A stretch of DNA of 64,000 nucleotides from Lacinutrix mariniflava (GCF_001418015.1 NZ_LIQG01000028.1:29609-93608); one strand, 5' to 3'. Numbered from the stretch's first letter, positions 51,376 through 60,584 are shown. Notes: generated from the letters alone by a model not told the origin. Numbers and translations: made by a program.

Positions 51376-53823
51376 TTGAAATTATTTTTATTAACCTTTT
51401 TTATTGGTCTTTCAGTGTATTCCCAAAGCAATTCAAATACTTTGTCGGGTACAGTAATTGATGATTTAGGACAACCATTATTGGGAGCTACTGTTGTTGT
51501 TGGTAAAAATTTGCGAGCTGCAATTACCAACGAAAATGGTACATATAGTATTAAAAATATACCTCAAGGAAAGCATAGTGTTAGAACGTCTTATATCGGT
51601 TTTAATACTATGGCAAAGGAGGTAAGTTTCAATGGAAACGAAGCGAACAAAAAGCGTACTTTAAATTTCTCTTTAACTGAAAATATTGAAAGTTTAGAGA
51701 AAGTAACTATTGAAGGAAAAACAGCTAAGAAAAAAATTGAAGAAGGTGGTTTTGCTGTAGCTATAATAGATACAAAAGACGCCTCTTTAAGAAGTTTATC
51801 GACTAATGATTTGTTAGACAGGGCTGTTGGTGTGCGCATAAGACAAACTGGAGGTATAGGCTCTGATGTAGAATATAACCTTAATGGGATGTCAGGAAGT
51901 ACCATTGGAATATTTCTGGATGGCTTAGAAGTTTCAACTTATGGTCAGTCTTTTAATCTTAATAATATACCAACTTCTATGATTGAGCGTATAGAGGTTT
52001 ATAAAGGCGTTTTGCCATCTCACCTCACAGGTGGTTATGCCGGAGGCGCCATTAATGTGGTGTTAAAAAAAGATGTATCTCAAAATAATGCTAATATAGC
52101 TACATCTTATGGGTCGTTTAATACATCACAATCTGATATTAGTGTAACGCTTCGCGAAAAGAAAACGGGACTCGCTTTTAGAGGCTCCGCTTTTTATACG
52201 TATACAGATAATAGTTATAAAACTTGGGGCTATTCATCAACTTTCGTAACGCCTACACAGGTTATTGAAAGGTATTATCGTGCTAAACGTTTTAATAATA
52301 AGTATAAGTCCTTAGGTGGGCGTTTTGAACTTGGATTTACCGACAAAAAATGGGCCGACCAGTTCTTTATTGGCTATAATGGCTCTAGTGCTTATAAAGA
52401 AATTCCTCATGGCATAACAATGTCTACACCTTATGTGGGAAGATTTAGTGAAACCGAAGCGCGTGTGATTTTACTTAACTATAGTAAGAATAATTTTTTC
52501 GCAAAAAACTTAGCACTAAAAGTTAATGGAGCAAGAAGTTACCGTAGAACTTTTTTACAAGATACTGTCGGAATTGCATACAATTGGGATGGGAATCCAA
52601 GAGAAGTTATTCAAAATTTTGAAACCATTCCTCTTGAAACTCTCCTAGGAGGGCAACAAGGTGAAAAAGTAATGTCTAATACCGATAGGAAAATTACTAA
52701 TATACGTTCCAATTTGGCTTATATGATCGCCGATAGGCATCGTGTATCTTTAAATCATAAATACGAAGCTACAGATAGAGAAGATACAGACTTATTAGAT
52801 ACTAGCTATGGCGATTTAGCGACTGTAAGTACAATTTCTCAAAACATAATTTCTATGAATTATGAAGCTGAAACTTTTAATAAGAAATTAAAAACAAATT
52901 TTTTAGGTAAATACACACATAATCGCACGAGCCAAATAATCTATGACATTGTTGAGACAGATGGTGTTAACTCCATAGTAAAAACCGATACACTTTCAAC
53001 CAATTCTAATTTTGGTTATGGAGGTACTTTATCCTATAATGTAGTTCCCGATTTATATATTCTAGCCTCTACAGAGAGTTCGTATGTTTCGCCTAGTGAA
53101 TATCAATTATTTGGAGATGCTGAAAGTAATATTCTCGCGAATCCAGAATTAACAGCTGAAAAAAATATTAATTACAATTTAGGTTTCCGTTTGGGAGCAT
53201 TAGAGTTTGATAAACACAGGATATCGGTTTATGCTAATGCTTTTTGGCGTAATGGTATCGATAAAATTAATAAACAAGCGGTTGACGAATCAGAAATTGA
53301 AGTAGAAGCAGATGCCGATATAGCAGTAACTAAATACGTAAATCTTGGTAAAACACAATCACGAGGTTTTGAAGCAGAGGTTATCTATAATTATAATAAT
53401 AGACTAAATGCATCTTTAAATTTTTCAAAATTCAACAATGTTTTTAAGCAACTAGACGAAAATGGAGGTCAGCATTCGCTTTATGGTATGCAAATACCTA
53501 ATGAACCTTTTTTTACCGTTAACGCCAATTTACAGTATCGATTTAATGATGTATTTCAAAAGAAATCCATCTTAAACGCTTATTACTCTGTTGGGTATGT
53601 GGGCGAATACTACACGGTTTGGGGACAGCCAGAATGGTCTAAAACGCCTAGTCAAATGCCGCATGATATTGGAGTGAGCTATCGCTTTCCTTCCCAAAAA
53701 TGGGTAGCTAGTATAGACGTAAAAAACATGTTTAATGCCGAAGTCTATGATAATTTTAATATCCAAAAACCAGGAAGAGGTATCTATTTCAAATTAAATT
53801 ACACAATTAAGAATATTTTATAA
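51376..53823 (+). CDS. TonB-dependent outer membrane receptor
   Basis: 815 residues from a TTG start at 51376; a stop sits in frame three codons upstream and no ATG serves, so TTG is required. Signal peptide MKLFLLTFFIGLSVYSQ, carboxypeptidase-regulatory-like domain (about 23-100, LSGTVIDDLGQPLLGATV), plug (about 120-230, NDLLDRAVGVRIRQTGG and YGQSFNLNNIPTSMIERIEV), then the beta-barrel, ending with the aromatic NYTIKNIL. Active import of a ferric-siderophore or similar ligand. DUF4374 lipoprotein gene follows 18 bases later. Confidence 0.92.
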   Translation: MKLFLLTFFIGLSVYSQSNSNTLSGTVIDDLGQPLLGATVVVGKNLRAAITNENGTYSIKNIPQGKHSVRTSYIGFNTMAKEVSFNGNEANKKRTLNFSLTENIESLEKVTIEGKTAKKKIEEGGFAVAIIDTKDASLRSLSTNDLLDRAVGVRIRQTGGIGSDVEYNLNGMSGSTIGIFLDGLEVSTYGQSFNLNNIPTSMIERIEVYKGVLPSHLTGGYAGGAINVVLKKDVSQNNANIATSYGSFNTSQSDISVTLREKKTGLAFRGSAFYTYTDNSYKTWGYSSTFVTPTQVIERYYRAKRFNNKYKSLGGRFELGFTDKKWADQFFIGYNGSSAYKEIPHGITMSTPYVGRFSETEARVILLNYSKNNFFAKNLALKVNGARSYRRTFLQDTVGIAYNWDGNPREVIQNFETIPLETLLGGQQGEKVMSNTDRKITNIRSNLAYMIADRHRVSLNHKYEATDREDTDLLDTSYGDLATVSTISQNIISMNYEAETFNKKLKTNFLGKYTHNRTSQIIYDIVETDGVNSIVKTDTLSTNSNFGYGGTLSYNVVPDLYILASTESSYVSPSEYQLFGDAESNILANPELTAEKNINYNLGFRLGALEFDKHRISVYANAFWRNGIDKINKQAVDESEIEVEADADIAVTKYVNLGKTQSRGFEAEVIYNYNNRLNASLNFSKFNNVFKQLDENGGQHSLYGMQIPNEPFFTVNANLQYRFNDVFQKKSILNAYYSVGYVGEYYTVWGQPEWSKTPSQMPHDIGVSYRFPSQKWVASIDVKNMFNAEVYDNFNIQKPGRGIYFKLNYTIKNIL

Positions 53824-53841
53824 ATCAAATAAAGGAATACC

Positions 53842-55221
53842 ATGAAAAAAAATCTATTTAAAATAGGATTATTAAGCATCGTTTTAGCTTTAGGAAGCTG
53901 TAGTGATGATGATACAATAGGAGCAACTGATCCAGGAACTACTGATCCGGTAGATTCGACACGTTGGATTACACTAACAGGATCTTTTCCTGATGATGCT
54001 GGAACAGGAGGGAATGGAGGTACACTTGCCTACGCTTTAACAGAAGCGGATGCGGCTAACCCAAATTATGAAGTAGATATTTTTAAAATAGAAAATGCAA
54101 CATTTGTTAATGGTTTTGCTTTAAAATCTAGCCGTACTGCTCGTGTACAAGGTTCAGAAGATGGTAAACTGTTGTATAACATACAATATACAGGTACAGA
54201 AGGTGGTGTGTACAATAAATACACTGTTGGTGGCGGACTTAATTTTCAAGAAGAAGGACCAGAATTAAACACAGCTGCAATTTTAGGAACAGCACCACGT
54301 TGGATGAAAGCAGCAGAAGGTATTGGTATTGGTGTTTATGCAAGTTCATATGATGTAGCATATGAAGGAGAGGCTCCAAATTTTACATTTGTGGGTAGTG
54401 ATAGTGAAATAAAAGTAGCTTTAATAGATTTAGTGAATACAGGAATTACTAACACAGCAATATTCGATTTTCCTTGGTCAGACGAAGAAAGAGCAGCTGG
54501 ATATAATGTAGGTCGTGTAGATGTGCCTATCTTAAACGCTGCGCAAACCAAAGTTTTTATTGGTTGTAGAACAAGAAAAATAGATCCTACAGGAACACCT
54601 GTTCTAGATGAAGATGGTATTCCAGAATGGCCTAGTGATGAAATAGAAGGTACAAAAACGTTAGTGTTAGATTACCCTTCATTCAATAATCCAAGCGTTA
54701 TTACTTCTACAAATTCAATAGCAGTTAACAACTCATACCGTACAATGACACAATATCTTGGTACAGATGGACATATTTACCAAGCGACAGCTACGTCGGG
54801 TGCAGATATTCTTCGTATTAATAGTACAACTAATGAGTACGACCAAAGTTTTCATTTCGATTTAAACTCGGCAATAGGTGTTACGGGAGCATCAATTAAA
54901 GCTTGGAGGTATGTTAAAAATGGAATAGGTGTTGTTTTGTACACATTAGCAGATACAGAAGGAGGATATGTTGCTTTAATCGATTTAAACACACCGTCAA
55001 ACTCTGTTCAATTACCTACAGATGTTGAGGCTAATGCAGATTTGTCAACTACATTTGGTCAGTACCAAAATATTGGACTTGTTGGAGATAAAGCATATGT
55101 TCCATTATCACCTTCTGGTCAAGACGGATCTATTTATGTTATTAATACCTTAACAAAAGAAATTACAAAAGGTGCTAAATTAAAAACTATTTCAGGTAGT
55201 TATTATATAGGAGCCTATTAA
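53842..55221 (+). CDS. DUF4374-like surface lipoprotein
   Basis: 459 residues with lipoprotein signal (LALGSCSDDD) and a Thr/Asp-rich start. The rest is a repetitive beta-rich protein (likely propeller) with VALIDLVNTGITNTAIF and PILNAAQTKVFIGCR. DUF4374 lipoproteins lie next to TonB receptors; in Bacteroides the XusB siderophore-binding lipoprotein is of this type as I recall. Here it would capture ligand at the cell surface for the 51376 receptor. Ligand unknown. Confidence 0.8.
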   Translation: MKKNLFKIGLLSIVLALGSCSDDDTIGATDPGTTDPVDSTRWITLTGSFPDDAGTGGNGGTLAYALTEADAANPNYEVDIFKIENATFVNGFALKSSRTARVQGSEDGKLLYNIQYTGTEGGVYNKYTVGGGLNFQEEGPELNTAAILGTAPRWMKAAEGIGIGVYASSYDVAYEGEAPNFTFVGSDSEIKVALIDLVNTGITNTAIFDFPWSDEERAAGYNVGRVDVPILNAAQTKVFIGCRTRKIDPTGTPVLDEDGIPEWPSDEIEGTKTLVLDYPSFNNPSVITSTNSIAVNNSYRTMTQYLGTDGHIYQATATSGADILRINSTTNEYDQSFHFDLNSAIGVTGASIKAWRYVKNGIGVVLYTLADTEGGYVALIDLNTPSNSVQLPTDVEANADLSTTFGQYQNIGLVGDKAYVPLSPSGQDGSIYVINTLTKEITKGAKLKTISGSYYIGAY

Positions 55222-55232
55222 TAATACTATTT

Positions 55233-55270
55233 AAAGCAGGCATAATTTATTATGACCTGCTTTATTTTTC
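55233..55270 (+). terminator. terminator of the uptake operon
   Basis: AAAGCAGG and CCTGCTTT form the outer stem, ATAAT and ATTAT the inner stem; TATTTTTCT follows. Confidence 0.85.
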
Positions 55271-55456
55271 TCTTTTATAAAGAGAACTTTTTTTCAAGGG
55301 TTTAATAGAGAGTCAATTAATTAATTAATTAAACTTGTGTATTAATGGTTATTAAAGTAATAATTTGTTCTTTTTAATTTGCAAAGAGCAATGAGGAGTA
55401 AAAAGAGGTAAGCATTATAACAGAGCGGTTTGTATAAGTGATTGATAATTATAATT

Positions 55457-55473
55457 AATCCTGCCACCCCGAC
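55457..55473 (+). repeat. copy of the tRNA-Pro 3' end (candidate att site)
   Basis: AATCCTGCCACCCCGAC, identical to 50083-50099. Nothing upstream resembles the rest of a tRNA. Confidence 0.85.
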
Positions 55474-55474
55474 T

Positions 55475-55504
55475 TTTAAAGCTCAGTTTTACTGAGCTTT
55501 TTTT
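55475..55504 (+). terminator. terminator, probably the original tRNA-Pro terminator
   Basis: AAGCTCAGT and ACTGAGCTT pair around TTT and are followed by T8. In the uninterrupted state this would directly follow tRNA-Pro. Confidence 0.8.
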
Positions 55505-55540
55505 TAGGCCTAAAAGTTAGTGTTTAATGTGTAGTTGTGT

Positions 55541-55693
55541 TTAAAACCATTTAAAAAAGAAACCTGACGCAACGACTGCTGCTACTAAGATTACTAACGC
55601 AATAACTACAATGGTAGTGACCTTTTTTGTTGTTTTATCTTTTTGTAATAGGTAGTCTTTTCTTTCTTCGTTCTCTTCTTTAATTAAACTCAT
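55541..55693 (-). CDS. 50-residue single-span membrane protein
   Basis: ATG at 55691-55693, stop at 55541-55543. Charged N-terminus (MSLIKEENEERKDYLLQKDK) then one membrane span (TIVVIALVILVAAVVASGFF) and KWF at the end. It starts 17 bases downstream of the aldehyde dehydrogenase stop on the same strand, so it is likely in the same operon. Function unknown. Confidence 0.65.
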   Translation of the reverse strand: MSLIKEENEERKDYLLQKDKTTKKVTTIVVIALVILVAAVVASGFFFKWF

Positions 55694-55709
55694 GATTTTT
55701 TGTTTGTTT

Positions 55710-57074
55710 TTATTTGTTAATAAATACTGTCTTTATATTCACGAACTCGTGAATACCTTCTTTTGATAATTCTCTTCCGTACCCAGAAGCTTTCGTGCCT
55801 CCAAATGGTAATCTTGGATCCGATTTTACTAATTCATTAATAAAAAAAGCGCCATCTGGAATGTGTATTATTTTTTGTTTTGCTTTTTCTACATCTTTAG
55901 TAAAAAGCATAGTCCCTAATCCAAACCTACTATTAGATGCTAATTGAATAGCATGGTCTAAGTCTTTGGCTTTAATAATGGGAGCAACTGGTCCAAAGGT
56001 TTCTTCTTTAAAAACGGCCATGTCTTCTGTAACGTCGGTAAGGATTGTGGGAGCGTAATACGTTTTATCGGTTTTGTTTCCAATTAAAACTTTAGCGCCT
56101 TTTTTTATAGAGTCTTCAACTTGTTTCTCTAAATCTTTAGCTAAATCTGTTCTTGCAAGTGTGGCAATGTCGGTTGATTCTTTTAATGGATCCCCATATT
56201 TTAGATTTTCGACTTTATCTTTAAAACGTTTTACAAACTTATCGTAAATACCTGCGGTTACTATAAAGCGTTTTGCCGCAATACAGCTTTGTCCAGAGTT
56301 TTGAAACCTTGCCTTTACCATGACGTCTAAGTATTTATCTAAGTCTGCATCATCTAATACAATACAGGCGTTATTTCCACCTAACTCTAAAACAGATTTC
56401 TTTAAAACGCTACTAGCTGTTTTTGCTATGCTTATTCCTGCTTTCTCACTACCTGTTAGGGATATTGCTTTAATTTTTTCATTTTGAATTAAGTTTTCAA
56501 TAGCATCGTGATCTGCCAATACGGTTTGAAAGCAACCTATTGGGTATCCTGCTTTTTCAAAACAGTCTTGAATAATTAAAGCACAGCCCGTAACGTTGGA
56601 CGAATGCTTAAGTAATGCTGTATTTCCGGCAGTTAGTGTTGGGACTGCAAATCTAAAAACTTGCCAAAATGGGTAATTCCATGGCATTACTGCAAGTATA
56701 ACACCTAATGGATCGTAACTAATAAAACTTTCATGAGCTTCGGTTTCTATTATTTGCTCTGCAAGAAAATGTTTTGCATTTTTTTCATAGAAATCGCATA
56801 ATGAAATACATTTTTTTATTTCAGCGCGACTTTCTTTTATAGGCTTACCCATTTCAAGAGTAATTAATTCGCTGTACTTTTCGATATTATCGTTTAAAAC
56901 ATCGCCAAGTTTTCTAAGTAATTTTGAACGCTTTTTTAAAGGCGTTAATTTCCAGTCTTGGAAGGTTTTCTCAGCGGTATTTAAAGCTTGTTGTGTTTTA
57001 TTATCCGAAAAGAGCTCATATTTATTTAATTCAGCACCATTAAATGGATTAGTTGTTGTTATAGTATTATTCAT
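55710..57074 (-). CDS. NAD(P)-dependent aldehyde dehydrogenase, succinate-semialdehyde type
   Basis: 454 residues, the shorter form. Catalytic cysteine in NSGQSCIAAKRF, general base in LELGGNNACIVLDDADLD, and MPWNYPFWQVFRF and KEETFGPVAPI complete the ALDH fold. It resembles succinate-semialdehyde dehydrogenases (GabD/Sad-like) that feed succinate into the TCA cycle; substrate specificity is not certain. A small membrane protein gene follows. Confidence 0.9.
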   Translation of the reverse strand: MNNTITTTNPFNGAELNKYELFSDNKTQQALNTAEKTFQDWKLTPLKKRSKLLRKLGDVLNDNIEKYSELITLEMGKPIKESRAEIKKCISLCDFYEKNAKHFLAEQIIETEAHESFISYDPLGVILAVMPWNYPFWQVFRFAVPTLTAGNTALLKHSSNVTGCALIIQDCFEKAGYPIGCFQTVLADHDAIENLIQNEKIKAISLTGSEKAGISIAKTASSVLKKSVLELGGNNACIVLDDADLDKYLDVMVKARFQNSGQSCIAAKRFIVTAGIYDKFVKRFKDKVENLKYGDPLKESTDIATLARTDLAKDLEKQVEDSIKKGAKVLIGNKTDKTYYAPTILTDVTEDMAVFKEETFGPVAPIIKAKDLDHAIQLASNSRFGLGTMLFTKDVEKAKQKIIHIPDGAFFINELVKSDPRLPFGGTKASGYGRELSKEGIHEFVNIKTVFINK

Positions 57075-57197
57075 AAATCAATGTTTTCTTTGATGAATTT
57101 ATATAAAATTTCTTAAAAAAAAGGCTTATATTATTATATTAACAATTTTTTACAATTCATTTAAGTTAAATTTAAGAGAGTTTTAGAAGTTGTGTTG

Positions 57198-57205
57198 TAA
57201 CTTTG
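57198..57205 (+). promoter_or_regulatory. possible -7 element of the ytxH operon
   Basis: TAACTTTG fits TAnnTTTG, 68 bases before the start. No TTG at -33. A small inverted repeat GAGTTA-TAACTC (57211-57235) follows. Confidence 0.35.
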
Positions 57206-57272
57206 TGTAGGAGTTAGCGTCATATTAGTTAACTCTCAAAAAATGTAATATTAACAATTAAAACAAACTATC

Positions 57273-57605
57273 ATGAACAACAACGGAAACGCAGCATTAG
57301 GTTTATTATTAGGCTCTGCTATAGGAGCAACTTTAGGGATTTTATTTGCACCAGATAAAGGTAGTAACACAAGAAAAAAATTAACTGACGAAGCTATTTC
57401 AGCGAAAGAGAAAGTGGCGTCTACAGCAATAGAACTTAAAGATCAATTTACACACGACGTAGTATCTGGAAAAGCAACTCTAGAGTCTCAGTTAGAGAGT
57501 GTAGTGCAAAATGCAAGTTATAAAGCAGATGATGTTATTTCAACTTTAGAAAAGAAGTTAGAGATATTGAAAGCCAGAAATAAGAAGTTACAGAAAACAT
57601 CATAA
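57273..57605 (+). CDS. YtxH domain-containing protein
   Basis: 110 residues. Glycine-rich hydrophobic N-terminus [31 protein letters not shown], the YtxH signature, and a coiled-coil helix after it. YtxH-like proteins are general-stress-associated in other phyla. It leads the group with the holin-like and DUF6327-like genes (3- and 0-base gaps), probably one operon. Confidence 0.88.
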   Translation: MNNNGNAALGLLLGSAIGATLGILFAPDKGSNTRKKLTDEAISAKEKVASTAIELKDQFTHDVVSGKATLESQLESVVQNASYKADDVISTLEKKLEILKARNKKLQKTS

Positions 57606-57608
57606 TAT

Positions 57609-57956
57609 ATGTCTGTAATAGATTCGCTAAATGAAGCTTCAAATAAAGCTCTAGACCAGTCCGAAGAATATTTGCAGAAATCTCATGACTTTTATAAGCT
57701 AAAGATTTTTCAACAGCTTTCTATATCTGTAAGTATGATATTTAAAGCAGTTGCTATTGGCGGCTTATTTCTTATTGGATTAGTGTTTTTGTCTATTTCA
57801 TTAGCATTTTACATAGGTGCTCTTTTAAATAGTTACACCTTAGGTTTTGTTATAGTGGGTTTATTATTCTCAATATGTGCATTACTAATGTTTTTATTTA
57901 GAAGCTACATCGATACAAAGGTTATCCAGAAACTGTCTAAAACATTTTTTAAATAA
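57609..57956 (+). CDS. phage holin family-like membrane protein
   Basis: 115 residues. A helical start (SLNEASNKALDQSEEYLQKS) then two membrane spans (VAIGGLFLIGLVFLSISLAFYI and LGFVIVGLLFSICALLMFLF). This is the Holin-X/DUF1469-type pattern of chromosomal stress operons, not a lytic phage protein. Starts 3 bases after YtxH. Confidence 0.8.
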   Translation: MSVIDSLNEASNKALDQSEEYLQKSHDFYKLKIFQQLSISVSMIFKAVAIGGLFLIGLVFLSISLAFYIGALLNSYTLGFVIVGLLFSICALLMFLFRSYIDTKVIQKLSKTFFK

Positions 57957-58162
57957 TGAAGCAAGGTTACAGAAATTTTAAGGAGATAGAAGATGATCTT
58001 ATGCGATTAGACCTAGAGCGTCAAATTGCTAAAGAAGAAGTGAAATCTGTAAGAGAAGATTTGAAGGAGAGTTTACAACCAGCTCAATGGATGCAAACAG
58101 GTGTTAAAGTAGCAGGTAAAATAGGCTCTATGGTTTTACTTAAGAAGCTTTTTAGGAAGTAG
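57956..58162 (+). CDS. DUF6327-like small protein
   Basis: 68 residues, one-base overlap with the holin-like gene. A charged helix (FKEIEDDLMRLDLERQIAKE) leads to a short hydrophobic end (VAGKIGSMVLLKKLFRK). Position and pattern match small flavobacterial proteins of the YtxH operon, which I recall as DUF6327. Function unknown; a terminator follows. Confidence 0.7.
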   Translation: MKQGYRNFKEIEDDLMRLDLERQIAKEEVKSVREDLKESLQPAQWMQTGVKVAGKIGSMVLLKKLFRK

Positions 58163-58188
58163 ATAATAACAATATTAAATTAATTAAG

Positions 58189-58213
58189 AATCGGCTATAT
58201 GCCGATTTTTTTA
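58189..58213 (+). terminator. terminator of the ytxH operon
   Basis: AATCGGC and GCCGATT pair around TATAT and are followed by T7. Confidence 0.88.
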
Positions 58214-58310
58214 TTTAAAAACATTACTATTTAATGCGATGCAGCAATTATAAAACAGGCTGTTATTTTACTTTTATAAGTAGATTTTAATTTTAAAAAA
58301 CAAAACGATC

Positions 58311-58745
58311 ATGAATATATTTGAAGCACTTAGAAAGGATCACGAAATACAGAGAGACTTATTAAACAAACTAGTAGAGACTTCTGGAGATACCAAAAGG
58401 AGAGATGAAATATTTAAAGCGGTTAAGCACGAATTAGTAATCCATGAGGATGCAGAAGAACGCTTCTTTTACATTCCGCTTATAGAAGATGACTTAACTC
58501 AAGAATTAGCTAGACATGGTATCGCGGAGCATCATGAAATCGACGAACTTCTTGCAGAGTTAGAAGAAATGGATTACGATTCGTCTGGTTGGTTAAAGAT
58601 TGCAAAGAAGCTAAAGCATGAAGTAGAGCACCATTTAGAGGAGGAAGAGCATAAAATCTTTCAAATGGCTGGTAAGGTATTAACAGATAAGCTTAAAATG
58701 TCCTTGGCTTTAGAATATCAAAATTATATTAAAGAGCAAAGATAG
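58311..58745 (+). CDS. hemerythrin domain-containing protein
   Basis: 144 residues. A four-helix bundle with the metal histidines in spaced positions: RKDHEIQRDLL, VIHEDAEERFFY, IAEHHEIDELL, and EHHLEEEEHKIF. Probably a di-iron protein acting as an oxygen, NO or iron sensor or store. It stands alone between the ytxH operon and a DUF2383-like gene in a stress-gene neighbourhood. Confidence 0.88.
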   Translation: MNIFEALRKDHEIQRDLLNKLVETSGDTKRRDEIFKAVKHELVIHEDAEERFFYIPLIEDDLTQELARHGIAEHHEIDELLAELEEMDYDSSGWLKIAKKLKHEVEHHLEEEEHKIFQMAGKVLTDKLKMSLALEYQNYIKEQR

Positions 58746-58807
58746 TAGCTTTTATAAATAGCATTCGCATTCATTATTGTACAGAATATAATGTATTGAA
58801 TTTACTT

Positions 58808-58840
58808 TTGTTATCGAGAGTCTTAAGAGAATGATAACAA
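58808..58840. promoter_or_regulatory. inverted repeat in the gap before the DUF2383-like gene
   Basis: TTGTTATC (58808-58815) and GATAACAA (58833-58840) are an exact inverted pair around a 17-base spacer that itself contains TCTTAAGA. No T run follows. Possible operator. Confidence 0.4.
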
Positions 58841-59014
58841 TACATATAACACGCTTGTTTAACGTTTAATTATGTTAAAAACATTAGTAATTTTTTAGAT
58901 TAAAAATGTATTTAATGAAGCAAATTTAGTCGCTTTTTTTGTTATAAATTTACTTTGAAGGTAACAGTATTTGTTGTCTTTGTTAGAATAATATTAATTT
59001 AAAAACAGACTATT

Positions 59015-59467
59015 ATGGGAACTTACACAGAAGAAGTAGGAAAAAAATTAAATGATTTAATTGAAAGAACATATGATGCCGAAAAAGGATATAAAAAAGC
59101 GGCAGAGAATGTTGATCATTCTGGTTTAAAAAATTATTTCAACACCAAAGCACAACAACGTTACGATTTTGGTCATGAATTAAAAACAGAAATAAAAGCT
59201 TTTGGTCAAGAAGTAGATAAAGGAGGAAGCGTAGCTGGTACATTACATCGTGCATGGATGGATACCAAGGCTTTGTTCTCAAGTAATAACGAAGAAAGTA
59301 TGCTTGAGGAATCCATTAGAGGAGAAAAAGCGGCAGTTGAAGAATATAGTGATGTTTTGGGAGATGTAAATTTACCATCTTCTACAAAATCAGTCTTACA
59401 AAATCAAAAATCTAAAATTGAAGTGGGTTTAAATACCATTAAAGGCTTAGAGGACATTGTTGATTAA
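59015..59467 (+). CDS. PA2169/DUF2383-type four-helix protein
   Basis: 150 residues. Starts EEVGKKLNDLIERTYDAEKGYKKAAENV, then a second half with RAWMDTKALFSS and EAVEEYSDVL-like helices (KAAVEEYSDVLGDVN). This is the ferritin-like four-helix bundle family DUF2383. Role unknown, often stress-induced. Sits in the same neighbourhood as hemerythrin and YtxH genes; shares a bidirectional terminator with the convergent AraC gene. Confidence 0.85.
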   Translation: MGTYTEEVGKKLNDLIERTYDAEKGYKKAAENVDHSGLKNYFNTKAQQRYDFGHELKTEIKAFGQEVDKGGSVAGTLHRAWMDTKALFSSNNEESMLEESIRGEKAAVEEYSDVLGDVNLPSSTKSVLQNQKSKIEVGLNTIKGLEDIVD

Positions 59468-59498
59468 TTATTTTTTTGTTGGTTAAATAATTATAAAC

Positions 59499-59533
59499 AA
59501 AAAAGGATATCTATGTAGATATCCTTTTTTTTT
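59499..59533. terminator. bidirectional terminator
   Basis: AAAAGGATATCT and AGATATCCTTTT are perfect arms around ATGT with A/T runs outside, between convergent genes. Confidence 0.9.
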
Positions 59534-59543
59534 AGTTTAATTG

Positions 59544-60584
59544 TTAAGTTGTAATACTGCTAATTGGTTTGGTTCGAATTATTTTTCTGTAACGTTTAGG
59601 ACTGCAATCGTATTTGCTTTTAAAAATTTTACAAAAATAGCTTCTACTAGTTAGGCCTATTGTATATACTATTTCCGAAATGTTTAAGTCGGTTTCTACA
59701 AGGAGTTTTTCAGATTTTTCAATACGAATGTTTCTCACAAAATCTGCGACGGTTGTATTGTGCATACCTTTAAAACCTTCCTGTAATTTGGCAGGAGACA
59801 TTGTGATTTTTGTGCATAAACTATTAATAGAATGCTGTATTTCTGGACTTTCAATTATATACTCTGTAAGACGTCTTATTTTTTGAAGTTCCGACTTTGT
59901 TAAAGAAGCAATAGGTCTTTCTTCATAAATTTCTTTATAAAATTGTTCAAGATGTAATGCTAAGATTAACGCATAGGAGCTTTCCATCTTTAAAAGACCA
60001 GAAAGAGGGAGTACCATCAATTCTTCTTTTACTTCCCTTAATTTATTAGAAATTTTTAAATTAAAAGTACTCAAATACAACTTAGATTCTAAAGAGTCAA
60101 AAGAGTTTAATAACTTCTCTAATTCCAAATTAGTATCAAACACACTTTTAGAGAATCGTTTAAAGTATGAGTCTCTATTTATTGAGATTAAATTAAGGAT
60201 AAAAGGAACGTCTTTTTTTATATTTATTTGATTTTTAGAATTACGGTTACAGCCAATAATTCCGGGCCTAAGCTCTTCTATTCTATTGTATTTTTCGTTT
60301 GTTTTAGATTTAAAATAGCCGAGACCTTCTGTGCAGTAGATAAAATATAATAAATTGTTTTCTTTATCTCCAATGTTGTATACGAGATCTTGATTTAAAA
60401 CAATTTCAAAATCCGTTACTGTTATATTATTAATTAAAGTATACTGTTTAATAATTCCTTTTCCAAAAGCGTTATCGAACTTTAGGGTGTAGATGCCATA
60501 TTTCTCGATAAGAATACCTCCTAATTTTTCATTTAACCTAAGCATTGCTTTAGGTAAAGAATCCATAATTTTTGATTTTTTCAT
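59544..60584 (-). CDS. AraC family regulator (paralogue 1)
   Basis: 346 residues. The C-terminal AraC domain includes EYTIGLTSRSYFCKIFKSKYDCSPKRY-type helices (about 240-340). The N-terminal two thirds have no membrane span. It is 40% or so like the 60770 product by impression, sharing TYKIG/IVYTIGLTSRSYFCK-like ends and SPKRYRK/TPKQYIA. Downstream of its paralogue on the same strand. Likely controls neighbouring stress genes or itself. Confidence 0.88.
   Translation of the reverse strand: MKKSKIMDSLPKAMLRLNEKLGGILIEKYGIYTLKFDNAFGKGIIKQYTLINNITVTDFEIVLNQDLVYNIGDKENNLLYFIYCTEGLGYFKSKTNEKYNRIEELRPGIIGCNRNSKNQINIKKDVPFILNLISINRDSYFKRFSKSVFDTNLELEKLLNSFDSLESKLYLSTFNLKISNKLREVKEELMVLPLSGLLKMESSYALILALHLEQFYKEIYEERPIASLTKSELQKIRRLTEYIIESPEIQHSINSLCTKITMSPAKLQEGFKGMHNTTVADFVRNIRIEKSEKLLVETDLNISEIVYTIGLTSRSYFCKIFKSKYDCSPKRYRKIIRTKPISSITT

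Larger units (their letters stand above)
50083..55473. mobile_element. putative tRNA-Pro-targeted genomic island
   Basis: AATCCTGCCACCCCGAC occurs at the 3' end of tRNA-Pro (50083-50099) and again at 55457-55473 in the same orientation, with no other tRNA sequence at the second site. The two copies bracket an AraC regulator, a TonB receptor and a DUF4374 lipoprotein. This is how integration into a tRNA 3' end leaves attL and attR. No integrase lies between, so it would be a remnant or be mobilised in trans. Confidence 0.55.
55222..55540. other. gene-free stretch at the right end of the island
   Basis: Holds the terminator of the uptake operon (55233-55270), a TTAA repeat tract (about 55314-55332), the 17-bp tRNA-Pro tail copy (55457-55473) and a second terminator (55475-55504). 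No ORF seen. Confidence 0.6.

Noticed and set aside
55380..55473. Second tRNA-Pro gene
   Set aside because: Only the last 17 bases match; upstream sequence cannot fold into a tRNA.
57609..57956. Prophage lysis gene
   Set aside because: The holin-like gene is in a YtxH operon with no other phage gene nearby.
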